In this document: positions 28,918 to 38,712 of the stretch, piece by piece
Numbering within the stretch: position 1 is the first letter of the stretch
Layout of the letters: every line of letters begins with the position of its first letter
Notes under the pieces: generated by a model
Database searches by the model: none
Told to the model about the DNA's origin: nothing
The model's input: the letters and a program-made list of their open reading frames with translations, nothing else
Translations under genes and position numbers: made by a program
Source of the DNA: Candidatus Omnitrophota bacterium
Lineage (GTDB): Bacteria; Omnitrophota; Gorgyraeia; M55B152
Reading direction: 5' to 3'
Assembly (NCBI GenBank): GCA_018399975.1
Contig: JAGYNU010000003.1
Location: forward strand, 1 to 41,977
DNA: 41,977 nt

Positions 28918-29673
28918 ATGGAAAGATTAAAATTAAGCCATGATTGGTTAAATGAAATTTTGCCGGCAGGATTACCTTATCCTAGTTCTACGTTAATCAG
29001 TGGTCCTGGTGGTTCAGGAAAACCTTTAATAGGTTTTGCTTTTGTTTATGATTGGTTAAAAGCTGGAGGCAATGTTATTTTTATTCCTCTCCAGTATCCA
29101 AAAACAGAGATAATTAAAGTAACATTAAAACAATTATATAATTTAAATGTTGAAGAATATAAAGGGCAGATAACTTATATTCAATTTAATCCTGATTTGG
29201 ATACATACAAAAAGATAAATGATGATACTATAGAAGCTAATTTATTGAAACCAGATGTATGGGATAAAGCAGTTGATGAAGCAGAGGATATTTTAAACAA
29301 AAAAACAGATTTAGGAACTTTAGTTTTTGGTTCAGCCTTAAATCTTTTATTATTTTCGCCTACATATAAAAGTCTCAGTTTGAATAAATTTGAGAAGGTT
29401 ATTAGAGAAGATAAAACGAAAACATATATGTTTAGTGTAAGCACGAGTGCTTTCGGCGAAGAAATAGAAAAATGGGAGAAATTGGCTGATAATTTGATGT
29501 TTGCCCATATGGAAAAACCAATGAATTTATATTTAAAGATAGTAAAAATGGAAAATCAAGAAAATATTTCCAAAGAAATTCAAATACCCATGAGTAAAGA
29601 AATGCTTGAAAGTATTAAAGAAGAAGCTGAAAATACAAGGCAAAGGCAAATTCCTAAATTGTCAAAAATTTAA
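28918..29673 (+). CDS. RecA/KaiC-like ATPase with altered Walker A
   Basis: GLPYPSSTLISGPGGSGKPLIGFAFVYDWLKAGGNVIFI; GAGGTG SD before the ATG at 28918. Confidence 0.65.
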   Translation: MERLKLSHDWLNEILPAGLPYPSSTLISGPGGSGKPLIGFAFVYDWLKAGGNVIFIPLQYPKTEIIKVTLKQLYNLNVEEYKGQITYIQFNPDLDTYKKINDDTIEANLLKPDVWDKAVDEAEDILNKKTDLGTLVFGSALNLLLFSPTYKSLSLNKFEKVIREDKTKTYMFSVSTSAFGEEIEKWEKLADNLMFAHMEKPMNLYLKIVKMENQENISKEIQIPMSKEMLESIKEEAENTRQRQIPKLSKI

Positions 29674-29689
29674 AGATATAAAAAAGGCT

Positions 29690-30637
29690 ATGAATAAAGT
29701 GATATTGGTTTACAGTGATAATTTTAAGAGATTAGATTTTGGTTTTGGGCATCCTATGAGAGGAGATCGATATGCAAGAGCCTTAGAGGAGTTTGAAAAA
29801 ATAAATTTGTTAAACGATATTACTATTATAAATCCCGAAATTATTTCAGATAATATCATTAATCTTTTTCATACATCTGATTACATTGTAAAAGTCCAAG
29901 AGGTTAGTAAAACAGGACAAGGGTCTTTTGGGCAAGAAGTCCCTTCTAATAAAGGTATTTATGATATTGTTTTATTAAGTGTAAGTGCTTCTGTTACAGC
30001 GGCAGATTACCTATTGAAAAATAATAGTTTATATGATGTAGCTATAAATATTTGTGGCGGGTGGCATCATGCTTTTGAAAATACAGGAAGAGGATTTTGT
30101 ATATTTAATGATATAGCTGTGGTTGTTAATTATTTGCTAAAAAAAAAGAATATAAAGAAAGTTATGGTGATAGACTATGACGCTCATCATGGCGATGGGA
30201 CACAGCGTGCTTTTTATAGTAATTCTGAGGTTTATACTATTTCTTTTCACCAAGACCCATTAACGTTTTATCCATTTAAAAGTGGGCATGAAGAGGAAAT
30301 TGGAACAGGAGCAGGAGAAGGATTTAATAAAAATTTTCCGCTTTCTTCTATGTGTAACGACAATGAGTTTATTTCAAAAATTAATCAAATACCTAAGCTA
30401 ATTGACAATTTTACTCCAGAAGTTTTGGTTTTGCAAATGGGAGTTGATGGTTCTAAACAATGTACTATATCTAATATGCAGTTGACTAAAGATGCCTATG
30501 ATTATGCTTCAAAACTTCTTATGGATTTGCAAAAAGAATACAATTTTAAAGTTTTAGCTTTAGGTGGAGGAGGTTTTGTCCATCCTATGTTAGGACAAAA
30601 TTGGGGAGTACAAATTAAGAATTTCATAAGAAAGTAA
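29690..30637 (+). CDS. Histone-deacetylase superfamily hydrolase (AcuC/HDAC-like)
   Basis: FGHPMRGDRYARALEEFEKI; GGWHHAFENTGRGFCIFNDIAV; VIDYDAHHGDGTQRAFY; LALGGGGFVHP. Confidence 0.9.
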   Translation: MNKVILVYSDNFKRLDFGFGHPMRGDRYARALEEFEKINLLNDITIINPEIISDNIINLFHTSDYIVKVQEVSKTGQGSFGQEVPSNKGIYDIVLLSVSASVTAADYLLKNNSLYDVAINICGGWHHAFENTGRGFCIFNDIAVVVNYLLKKKNIKKVMVIDYDAHHGDGTQRAFYSNSEVYTISFHQDPLTFYPFKSGHEEEIGTGAGEGFNKNFPLSSMCNDNEFISKINQIPKLIDNFTPEVLVLQMGVDGSKQCTISNMQLTKDAYDYASKLLMDLQKEYNFKVLALGGGGFVHPMLGQNWGVQIKNFIRK

Positions 30638-30687
30638 GTATATAGAGATTGAAAAACAAAAATAAAAGAGAAAGATAAATAGTAAAA

Positions 30688-30798
30688 ATGACAAAAGAGA
30701 AAGCCATAAATATAAGCAAAAATAAATGTGTTGGTTGCGGGATTTGCGAACAGTAGGTGTTATTTCCGTAGATAAGAAAATAGCGGATCTTTTATAAA
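30688..30798 (+). pseudogene. Decayed ferredoxin remnant
   Basis: MTKEKAINISKNKCVGCGICEQ* followed in another frame by VISVDKKIADLL*; the fourth Cys-Pro region is missing. Confidence 0.6.
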
Positions 30799-30808
30799 GA
30801 TTACTCTT

Positions 30809-31486
30809 ATGGTAAGATACTATCCTAGATCAAAGGTTGAGTTTGGAGGTTTTGCAGCAAGGCATTACGATAGATTAATGGATATTATGACGCTTGGCAG
30901 ATATGGTTTATTTATAAAAAAGGCTATTCAATTAATGGAAATCAAGCCGTTTGACAGGATACTTGATTTAGGAACAGGTAGTGGCAGGAATGCTTATTTA
31001 ATGATGAAATATCTTTCTTCTGAAGGAAGATTGATTGGGATGGATATATCAAAAGAGATGATTCTTGCGTTTAAGAAAAAATGTGCCGGATTTGACAATG
31101 CTGAGGTTGTATACGCAAGAGCTGATAAGTCTTTGCCTTTTAGGGAGAGTTTTGATAAGGTTTTTATCTCTTTTGTTTTTCATGGATTTCCCCAGTTTGT
31201 TAGAGAGACAATTGTAGATAATGTTTGCAAGGTACTGAAGAAAAATGGGAAGTTTTACATTTTGGATTGGAACGAATTTGATTTGAAGAGTCTTCTCTTT
31301 TATCAGCGGACATTGTTTAAACTTATAGAATGCCCTTATGCTTTTGATTTTGTTCGCCGGGATTGGAAAAACATACTGGCAAATCATAAATTTGATAATT
31401 TTAAGGAACATTTTTTCTTTAAGGATTTTGTGAGATTATTAGAAGCCCAAAAAACTTATAATGAGAATAACAAGGAGGTGATTTAA
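30809..31486 (+). CDS. Class I SAM-dependent methyltransferase
   Basis: FDRILDLGTGSGRNAYLMMKYLSSEGRLIGMDISKEMI; FDKVFISFVFHGFPQ; VLKKNGKFYILDWNEF. Confidence 0.87.
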   Translation: MVRYYPRSKVEFGGFAARHYDRLMDIMTLGRYGLFIKKAIQLMEIKPFDRILDLGTGSGRNAYLMMKYLSSEGRLIGMDISKEMILAFKKKCAGFDNAEVVYARADKSLPFRESFDKVFISFVFHGFPQFVRETIVDNVCKVLKKNGKFYILDWNEFDLKSLLFYQRTLFKLIECPYAFDFVRRDWKNILANHKFDNFKEHFFFKDFVRLLEAQKTYNENNKEVI

Positions 31487-31771
31487 ATGCCAAAAGTTGT
31501 ATTTGATTACGCAAAATGCTCAGGATCGAACGATTGCGTGGAAAGTTGTCCTGTCGATATCCTCAAGCTCAGTGAAAACGGAAAATGGTGCACGGCCGTA
31601 GATAAGGAAGTAGAAAATAAAGAAGCAGTTGAGAAATTCCATCAAGAAGTCGAGAATAAAGAACATGGAGAGGCAAACTTGAAGATAGAATTTAGTATGC
31701 CGAATTGTATTCAGTGTCGAGTCTGCGAAGCGGCCTGTCCAGAGGAGGCAATTACTATAGAAGAAGATTAA
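31487..31771 (+). CDS. 4Fe-4S ferredoxin
   Basis: CSGSNDCVESCPVDIL...CIQCRVCEAACPEEAI; strong SD AAGGAGGTGAT directly upstream. Confidence 0.87.
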   Translation: MPKVVFDYAKCSGSNDCVESCPVDILKLSENGKWCTAVDKEVENKEAVEKFHQEVENKEHGEANLKIEFSMPNCIQCRVCEAACPEEAITIEED

Positions 31772-31806
31772 CGTGACTTTTAAAGTTATGTAAGATTTTA
31801 CAAAAT

Positions 31807-31842
31807 ATGAAAGTTACTATAATTGAGGTAATAAAGAGGTAA
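31807..31842 (+). repeat. Duplicated gene start creating an 11-codon upstream ORF (MKVTIIEVIKR*)
   Basis: TATGAAAGTTACTATAATT occurs at both 31806 and 31844, a 38-bp offset. The first copy terminates in TAA, 2 nt before the second ATG. Confidence 0.75.
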
Positions 31843-31844
31843 TT

Positions 31845-32483
31845 ATGAAAGTTACTATAATTTATGATAATACTGTTTCCAATGAAGGCCTAAAATCTGA
31901 CTGGGGTTTTTCTTGTTTAGTAGAGGCAGAGAATACTCCCAGGATTTTATTCGACACAGGAGCTGATGGGGCAATTTTACTTAGCAACATGGAGCAATTA
32001 GGGATATCTCCATCTACAATTTCAGAAGTTTTTATTTCTCATTCTCATTTTGATCATACTGGAGGTTTATCAGCTTTTCTTGGTCAGAATAATAAAGTTA
32101 GAGTTTTTGTTCCTTCTTCTTTTCGAGGAGTCAAAAATGCAAAAGAAGTTGTAACAATAGAAGATTCTATTGAACTTCATGAAGGAATTTATTCAACAGG
32201 AGAATTAGAGGGAATTGAGCAATCACTTTGTGTTAAAACTGAAAAAGGTATAATGGTTATCGCTGGTTGCTCTCATCCTAAAATGGAAAATATTTTAGGG
32301 GCGGCTTCTAAATTCGGTAAAGTATGTGGAATAATTGGAGGGCTACATGGAACTCAACCAGAATCTTTAAAAGGTTTAGATTTAATATGCGCCACTCATT
32401 GCACTCAATATAAGCAAGAAATGAAGAAGCTTTATCCTTCAAGTTATATAGAAGGTGGAGCGGGTAGAGTTATTGAAATATAA
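31845..32483 (+). CDS. MBL-fold metallo-hydrolase
   Basis: FISHSHFDHTGGLSAFL; VIAGCSHPKMENIL; GGLHGTQ; ICATHCTQYKQEM. Confidence 0.88.
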   Translation: MKVTIIYDNTVSNEGLKSDWGFSCLVEAENTPRILFDTGADGAILLSNMEQLGISPSTISEVFISHSHFDHTGGLSAFLGQNNKVRVFVPSSFRGVKNAKEVVTIEDSIELHEGIYSTGELEGIEQSLCVKTEKGIMVIAGCSHPKMENILGAASKFGKVCGIIGGLHGTQPESLKGLDLICATHCTQYKQEMKKLYPSSYIEGGAGRVIEI

Positions 32484-32494
32484 GGTGATATTAT

Positions 32495-32746
32495 ATGCCG
32501 ATTTATAAATATCAGGCGAAAAATAAATCAGAAGGATGTAGTTATTGTAGAAATGGGTTTGAGATTTTACAAAACATAAACGATAAATCTTTAAAAGTTT
32601 GTCCTGAATGCGGATCTGAAGTTAGAAAAGTTTTTTCAGAATTTTCTTTAGGTTTTTCTAAAACTGAATTAGATAGAGAAGCTAAGGAAAAGGGCTTCCA
32701 TAAGTTAAAGAAGATTGATAAAAATAAATATAGAAAGTTGTATTGA
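32495..32746 (+). CDS. FmdB-like zinc-ribbon protein
   Basis: MPIYKYQAKNKSEGCSYCRNGFEILQNINDKSLKVCPECGSEVRKVFSEFSLGF. Confidence 0.8.
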   Translation: MPIYKYQAKNKSEGCSYCRNGFEILQNINDKSLKVCPECGSEVRKVFSEFSLGFSKTELDREAKEKGFHKLKKIDKNKYRKLY

Positions 32747-32784
32747 GAATAGCTGTTACTAATAATTAAATTAAAGGAGCTATA

Positions 32785-33846
32785 ATGAAAAAGGAGTCTT
32801 TAGGATTTTTACAAAGACTTATAGATTCTATAAGTCCTTCTGGTTTTGAGGAAAATGCAGTTAAAGTATGGAGTGAACGAACAGAAAAATTTGCTGATTA
32901 TATTAAGGTAGATATTTTAGGTAATAGTATGGCAGTTTTAGAAAATAATGAAGGCCCCAAAATTATGTTTGCTGGCCATATTGATGAAGTTGGCTTTATG
33001 GTAAAGTACATTAATAAAGATGGATATATATATTTTTCAACTATTGGAGGGATTGATCTTCATCTTGTTCCGGGACAGAGAGTTTGGATTAAAACAAAGA
33101 AAGGTAAGATTTTGGGAGTAATAGGTAAAAAACCTATACATCTTTTAGAAGAAGAAGAGAGAAAAAAGGTTTCGAAAATTGAAGGGTTTTGGATAGATAT
33201 AGGAATAAATGATAAAAAACAAGTTGAATCTATTGTAGATATTGGTGATCCTATTGTACCGGCAGTTGGCCTTGAAACTTTAAGTAAAGATATTATGGTT
33301 GGAAGGGGTTTTGATGATAAATCTGGCGCATTTGTTGTAAGTGAGGTTTTACGTGTCCTTTCAAAAAAGAAGTTTAAATCTTCTATTTATGGAGTTGCAA
33401 CTGTTCAGGAAGAAATAGGCCTTAGAGGTGCGAAAACTTCAGCATATGGAATATCTCCTGATATAGGTATTGCTATTGATGTTACATTTGCTTCGGATTT
33501 TCCTTCTGTAGATAAAAGAAAAACAGGAGATATAAAACTTGGTAAGGGCCCTGTTATAGCAAGAGGCCCTAATATTAATCCAAAAGTATTTAATCTTTTT
33601 GTTGAAACAGCTAAAAAAGAAAAAATACCTTATCAAATTGAAAGTATATCTAGAGCTACCGGTACCGATGCAAATGTTATGCAGCTTACAAAATCAGGAA
33701 TAGCAACTGGATTGATAAGTATTCCTAACAGATACATGCATACACCTGTGGAACTTGTTAGTATTAAAGATTTAGAAAATGTTGTAAAATTACTTAGTGC
33801 TTTTGTGTTAAGAGCCGAAAAAGAAAAAGATTTAGTATCAATATAA
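32785..33846 (+). CDS. M42 family metallopeptidase
   Basis: LIDSISPSGFEENAVKVW; KIMFAGHIDEVGFMVKYI; GRGFDDKSGAFVV; VQEEIGLRGA; RYMHTPVELVS. Confidence 0.92.
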   Translation: MKKESLGFLQRLIDSISPSGFEENAVKVWSERTEKFADYIKVDILGNSMAVLENNEGPKIMFAGHIDEVGFMVKYINKDGYIYFSTIGGIDLHLVPGQRVWIKTKKGKILGVIGKKPIHLLEEEERKKVSKIEGFWIDIGINDKKQVESIVDIGDPIVPAVGLETLSKDIMVGRGFDDKSGAFVVSEVLRVLSKKKFKSSIYGVATVQEEIGLRGAKTSAYGISPDIGIAIDVTFASDFPSVDKRKTGDIKLGKGPVIARGPNINPKVFNLFVETAKKEKIPYQIESISRATGTDANVMQLTKSGIATGLISIPNRYMHTPVELVSIKDLENVVKLLSAFVLRAEKEKDLVSI

Positions 33847-33879
33847 TTTATTTTGTGTAAAGAAAGGTTATTTTAATTT

Positions 33880-34365
33880 ATGGAGTTTAGATTTTGTCCT
33901 TTATGTAGAAATGCCTTAAAACAAAAAAAAGTAGATAATGTTAAAAGATTAGTTTGCTCGAAATGTGGATGGGTGTATTATAGAAATCCTTTACCTATAG
34001 TGATATGTGCAGTAAAAGATAAAGAAAATAAAATACTTGTAGCAAAAAGAAATACTAAGCCAAGTATAAATAAATGGGCATTGCCTGGAGGCTTTATCGA
34101 GTTAGATGAAACTCCTAAAGTTGCTTGTTTAAGGGAATTAAAAGAAGAAACAGGTTTAAAGGGAAAAGTAGAAAGGTTAATAGGCGTTTATATTCAAAAA
34201 TCTAAATATTATGGTTCACTTTTAGTTATTGGTTATGAAGTGAGTATTTCTGAAAATGGTTTATCATTGAATAGTGAATTGAAAGAAGCAAAGTTTTTTG
34301 ATAAAGAAAACTTACCTATTATCCCGTTTTTATCACATAGGAAAGTGATAAAAGAAGTGTTTTAA
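33880..34365 (+). CDS. Nudix hydrolase with N-terminal zinc ribbon
   Basis: FCPLCRNALKQKKVDNVKRLVCSKCGWVYYRNP; GGFIELDETPKVACLRELKEETGL. Confidence 0.9.
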   Translation: MEFRFCPLCRNALKQKKVDNVKRLVCSKCGWVYYRNPLPIVICAVKDKENKILVAKRNTKPSINKWALPGGFIELDETPKVACLRELKEETGLKGKVERLIGVYIQKSKYYGSLLVIGYEVSISENGLSLNSELKEAKFFDKENLPIIPFLSHRKVIKEVF

Positions 34366-34370
34366 AAGAT

Positions 34371-34958
34371 ATGGAAGAATTAAATAGTTTAGAAGAAATT
34401 TTTGAAGCGGTAGAAAATTGTGAAAAATGTAAATTGCATGAGTTCAGGGATAAATGTGTATTTGCTGAAGGTAAAAACAATGCTAATATTATGTTAGTTG
34501 GTTTATCTCCTGGAAGGCAGGAGAATTTAAGTGGAAGGTTATTTGTTGGGCCTTCTGGAGATTTTTTGAATGAACTTTTGCAATTAGCTGGACTGGATAG
34601 GAATGAGCTTTACATAACCAATATTATAAAATGCCATGCTCCTACTTATGCAATAGGGCCAAAAGAAATATCTGCTTGTTCTATATATCTTGATAAACAA
34701 ATAGATATAGTAAATCCTAAAGTAATTATTGCATTAGGGTCTGTAGCTGGACGTTATATTTTAGAAAAATATAATATAGCCAATCAAAAAGTTTCAGATA
34801 TTCACGGACAGGTTTTTTCTGTTTCTATGAAGGATTTGTTTAGTCCAGATAGAACTTTAAAAATAATTCCTATGTTTCATCCAGCTGCAGCATTAAGGTC
34901 TGAGGGATTATTAGAATTGGTTAAAAAAGATTGGCAAAACTTAGGTGAAAAATTATGA
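34371..34958 (+). CDS. Uracil-DNA glycosylase family 4/5-like protein
   Basis: CEKCKLHEFRDKCVFAEGKNNANIMLVGLSPGRQEN...FVGPSGDFLNELLQLAGLDRNELYITNIIKCHAP; MFHPAAAL. Confidence 0.85.
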   Translation: MEELNSLEEIFEAVENCEKCKLHEFRDKCVFAEGKNNANIMLVGLSPGRQENLSGRLFVGPSGDFLNELLQLAGLDRNELYITNIIKCHAPTYAIGPKEISACSIYLDKQIDIVNPKVIIALGSVAGRYILEKYNIANQKVSDIHGQVFSVSMKDLFSPDRTLKIIPMFHPAAALRSEGLLELVKKDWQNLGEKL

Positions 34959-36214
34959 AAAATGATATTCTTAATTACATAGTTAAAAAAGAAAGTATTG
35001 GTATTAATCGATTGAAGAGTAATATTGCACAAGGGTCAGCTGTTATTTTAGCAAATAAAAATCATAAAAATATTCGGCCAGTAGCAATAGGCAAGGGATT
35101 AACAACTAAAGTCAATGCTAATATCGGAGCATCTTCTACAGATTTAAATTTAGAAGCAGAATTAAAAAAACTAAATGTAGCTGTAAAAGCAGGAGCAGAT
35201 ACAATAATGGATTTAACTATAGCTGATGATTTTAAAGATATTGACAAAATAAGAAAAGCTATTATCCAAAATTGCAATCAGCCATTAGGTACTGTTCCTA
35301 TCTATCAAGTAGCTATTGAATCTGGTTCTCTTAAGGATATGACAATAGAGAGTTATCTCAAAGTTTATGAAAAGCAGGCTAAAGAAGGTGTAGATTTTAC
35401 TACTGTGCATGCTGGAGTTACAAAAAAAGCTTTAGAGTTAGTTAGTAAAAGATTAATCCCTGTAGTATCAAGAGGTGGCTCTTTTTTACTTAAATGGATG
35501 TCTAAAAATAATAAAGAGAGTTTTCTTTATGAGTACTTTGATGAAATTTTGGATATTGCCAAAGAATATAATATGACTATAAGTTTAGGTGATGGATTAA
35601 GGCCCGGCTGTATTGCTGATTCTACTGATAAAGCTCAAATCTATGAATTAAAAGTTTTGGGTGAACTTACTTTAAAAGCAAGAGAAAAAGATGTGCAGGT
35701 TATAGTTGAAGGGCCGGGGCATATTCCGCTAAATGAAATTAAGAAAAATATCGAATTAGAAAAAGATATTTGCTCTAATGCTCCTTTTTATGTTTTAGGG
35801 CCTCTTCCAATAGATACAGCAGCAGGTTATGATCATATTGCGTGTAGTATAGGAGGAGCTTTAGCTGCTTATTATGGAGCAGATTTCCTTTGTTACGTAA
35901 CTCCGAAGGAACATATTGGTTTACCTGAAATTGAAGATGTTCATGAGGGAGTGGTAGTTACTAAATTAGCGGCACAAATTGCAGATATTGCGAAGGGAAA
36001 CAAAAAAAGAAATTTTGAGAGTAAATTAATGTCGGAAGCAAGAAGAAATTTTAAATGGAACGATATGGAAAAATACGCTCTTGACCCTAAGAAATTTGAA
36101 GATATGATTAAAGAGAGTCCCAGATTGACGAAAGGAGGTTGTTCTATGTGTGGCGACGAATTTTGTGCATTGAAAGTTTATAGAAAAAAAGAAAGGAGGA
36201 AAAATAGTAAATGA
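34955..36214 (+). CDS. thiC: Phosphomethylpyrimidine synthase ThiC
   Basis: GADTIMDLTIADD; DFTTVHAGVTKKALELV; LGDGLRPGCIADSTDKAQ; VIVEGPGHIPLNEI; C-terminal CSMCGDEFCALK. Confidence 0.94.
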   Translation: MKNDILNYIVKKESIGINRLKSNIAQGSAVILANKNHKNIRPVAIGKGLTTKVNANIGASSTDLNLEAELKKLNVAVKAGADTIMDLTIADDFKDIDKIRKAIIQNCNQPLGTVPIYQVAIESGSLKDMTIESYLKVYEKQAKEGVDFTTVHAGVTKKALELVSKRLIPVVSRGGSFLLKWMSKNNKESFLYEYFDEILDIAKEYNMTISLGDGLRPGCIADSTDKAQIYELKVLGELTLKAREKDVQVIVEGPGHIPLNEIKKNIELEKDICSNAPFYVLGPLPIDTAAGYDHIACSIGGALAAYYGADFLCYVTPKEHIGLPEIEDVHEGVVVTKLAAQIADIAKGNKKRNFESKLMSEARRNFKWNDMEKYALDPKKFEDMIKESPRLTKGGCSMCGDEFCALKVYRKKERRKNSK

Positions 36215-36876
36215 AGTATGTGACTTCGCAACAGATGATGGAAATTGATAAACAGACAATAGAAAAATTTGGGATACCTTCTATTGTTTTGATGGAAAAT
36301 GCAGGTAGAAGTGCTGCTGAGGTCTCAATTAGTATGTTAAAAAATTCGAACAATAAAAAAGCAACTTGTATTTGTGGTAAAGGTAATAATGCTGGAGATG
36401 GTTTTGTATGTGCTAGGCATTTGGTTAATAAAGGGATTGATGCAGAAATTTTTTTGATAGGAGATTCTTTTAAATTGAAACCGGATGCTAAATTAAATTT
36501 TAATATTTTAGAAAAGATGAAGGTAAAAATTAAGGTTTTGAAAAACGATAGGGATTTTAAATTTTTAAAGGAAGAGTTGAAGAAAAGTCAACTTATAATA
36601 GATGCAATATTCGGTATAGGTTTATCTGGAGAAGTAAAACCACCTTATAGTATAGCTATTGATTTAATAAACCAATCTAAAAAATTTGTTTTAGCAATAG
36701 ATGTTCCTTCGGGTTTAGATGCTACAACGGGAAAGAGTTTAGGAGCTTGTATAATGGCAAAAAAAACAGTAACTTTTGGGCTACCCAAAGCTGGATTTAC
36801 TAAAAATGATGGCCCATTGAGTGTCGGGGAATTAGATGTGGTAGATATTTCTATCCCAAATCAACTTTTAAAATAG
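36211..36876 (+). CDS. nnrE: NAD(P)H-hydrate epimerase (YjeF N-terminal domain)
   Basis: VTSQQMMEIDKQTIEKFGIPSIVLMENAGRSAAE; CGKGNNAGDGFVCARHL; AIDVPSGLDATTGK; no fused dehydratase domain. Confidence 0.9.
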   Translation: MKYVTSQQMMEIDKQTIEKFGIPSIVLMENAGRSAAEVSISMLKNSNNKKATCICGKGNNAGDGFVCARHLVNKGIDAEIFLIGDSFKLKPDAKLNFNILEKMKVKIKVLKNDRDFKFLKEELKKSQLIIDAIFGIGLSGEVKPPYSIAIDLINQSKKFVLAIDVPSGLDATTGKSLGACIMAKKTVTFGLPKAGFTKNDGPLSVGELDVVDISIPNQLLK

Positions 36877-36897
36877 ATAAATAAAATAGGAGAATAA

Positions 36898-37677
36898 ATG
36901 GATATTGAAAGAAGGAGAAAAATAGCAATTAAAGCCTGTAAAAAGGCAGGGAAAATATTAAAAGATAATTTTAAAAAGACAATTGAAATTGAGAGTAAAA
37001 CAAATAAAGATTTGGTTACAAATATTGATAAGAAAGCAGATGAAACAACAATAAAATTAATAAAGAAAACATTTCCTAAAGATGGCATTTTATCTGAGGA
37101 AAGTAAAGGTTTGTCTTCTGAAACAGGATACAGATGGGTTATTGACCCTATGGATGGAACACATAATTTTGTTCATAATATAGATATTTTCGGGGTTTCA
37201 ATAGCTGTAGAATTTAAAGGTGAAGTTATTTTAGGAGTAATATATATGCCTTGGACAGATGAATTTTATATTGCTCAAAAAGGAAAGGGAGCTTATTGTA
37301 ATGGTAAAAAAATAGAGGTATCCAAAAGAGAATTAAATAAGGCAACTTTGGTTTATGATAGTAGTATCCGTTATAACAAAGAACAAATGCTTGAAGTTTT
37401 AGGTAAACTTACCGATAAGGTTTTTAATGTGCGTATGTTTGGTTCTTCTGCCAGAAGTTTGACTTATGTTGCTGAAGGTAGGGTTGATGTGGAAGTAGAA
37501 TTTAATGATAAAGTTTGGGATTTTGCTTCAGGACTTCTTTTAATTGAGGAAGCGGGAGGGAAAGTTACTGATTTTGAAGGAAGGCCTTGGAGTCTCGATA
37601 TCAAAGGTTATATTGCTTCAAATAAAACTATTCATCAAGACATTTTAGACACTGTAAGAAATAGCTTAGAAAAATAA
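36898..37677 (+). CDS. suhB: Inositol monophosphatase family protein
   Basis: DLVTNIDKKADE; ILSEESKG; WVIDPMDGTHNFVHNIDIFGVSIA; WDFASGLLLIEEAGGKVTD. Confidence 0.92.
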   Translation: MDIERRRKIAIKACKKAGKILKDNFKKTIEIESKTNKDLVTNIDKKADETTIKLIKKTFPKDGILSEESKGLSSETGYRWVIDPMDGTHNFVHNIDIFGVSIAVEFKGEVILGVIYMPWTDEFYIAQKGKGAYCNGKKIEVSKRELNKATLVYDSSIRYNKEQMLEVLGKLTDKVFNVRMFGSSARSLTYVAEGRVDVEVEFNDKVWDFASGLLLIEEAGGKVTDFEGRPWSLDIKGYIASNKTIHQDILDTVRNSLEK

Positions 37678-37735
37678 GATAAGTAAGGTTTAAAACAAAA
37701 TTTTCTTTTAAAATTTATAAAATAAATAAGCCAAA

Positions 37736-38692
37736 ATGGAAAATGATAATCTAATTGTATTTGGTCCGATTCCTTCAAGACGTTTGGGCCGAAGTTTAGG
37801 TATTAACAATATTCCTCCTAAATTTTGTAGTTATTCTTGTATTTATTGCCAAGCTGGAAGAACTTCACATATGCAGGTTGAAAGGCGCTCTTTTTATAAA
37901 CCCGAAAAGATATTAAAAGCCGTGCAAAGAAAGATTAAAGAAGCAGAAAATAAAGGAGAGCATATAGATTATCTAAGTTTTGTTCCAGATGGGGAGCCTA
38001 CTTTAGATATAAATCTGGGTAAAGAATTAAAGTTACTTAAATCATTTAATATTAAAACCGCGGTTATCTCAAATGCTTCTCTTATATGGCAGAAAAGTGT
38101 TCAGAAAGATTTATATAATGCCGATTGGGTTTCTTTAAAAATAGATGCTGCAAGTAAACATATCTGGAATAAGATTAATAGGCCCCATAAGTCTTTACAT
38201 ATTGATGAAATATTTCAGGGTATTGTTGAATTTTCAAATAGTTTTAAAGGTGATCTAACCACGGAAACTATGCTTATCCGAGGGATTAATGATAACATAG
38301 AAGAAATGCAAAAGGTTGCCAAATTTATTTCTAAATTAAAAGACTCTAAAAGTTACATTTCTATTCCGACTAGGCCACCAGCAGAAAAATGGGTAAATTC
38401 TGCTACAGAACATTCAATAAATATGGCATATCAACTTTTTAAAGAAGAGTCTATTAATGTTGAATATCTTATTGGTTACGAAGGGAATGCTTTTGCATAT
38501 ACAGGGAATGTAGAAGAAGATTTATTAAGTATTACTTCAGTACATCCAATGAAAGAAGAAGCAGTGAGTGAATTTTTAAAAAAAGCTAATGCAGAAAAAG
38601 AAATAATTCAAAAGTTATTAGATGAAAATAAGTTGATGGAAACTAAATATAGAGAGAGTAAATTTTATTTAAGAAAATTTAATATGAAATAG
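37736..38692 (+). CDS. Radical SAM protein (COG0731-like)
   Basis: FGPIPSRRLGRSLGINNIPPKFCSYSCIYCQAGRT; FVPDGEPTLDINLGKEL. Confidence 0.88.
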   Translation: MENDNLIVFGPIPSRRLGRSLGINNIPPKFCSYSCIYCQAGRTSHMQVERRSFYKPEKILKAVQRKIKEAENKGEHIDYLSFVPDGEPTLDINLGKELKLLKSFNIKTAVISNASLIWQKSVQKDLYNADWVSLKIDAASKHIWNKINRPHKSLHIDEIFQGIVEFSNSFKGDLTTETMLIRGINDNIEEMQKVAKFISKLKDSKSYISIPTRPPAEKWVNSATEHSINMAYQLFKEESINVEYLIGYEGNAFAYTGNVEEDLLSITSVHPMKEEAVSEFLKKANAEKEIIQKLLDENKLMETKYRESKFYLRKFNMK

Positions 38693-38712
38693 TAATGTAA
38701 GAAATAATACAA

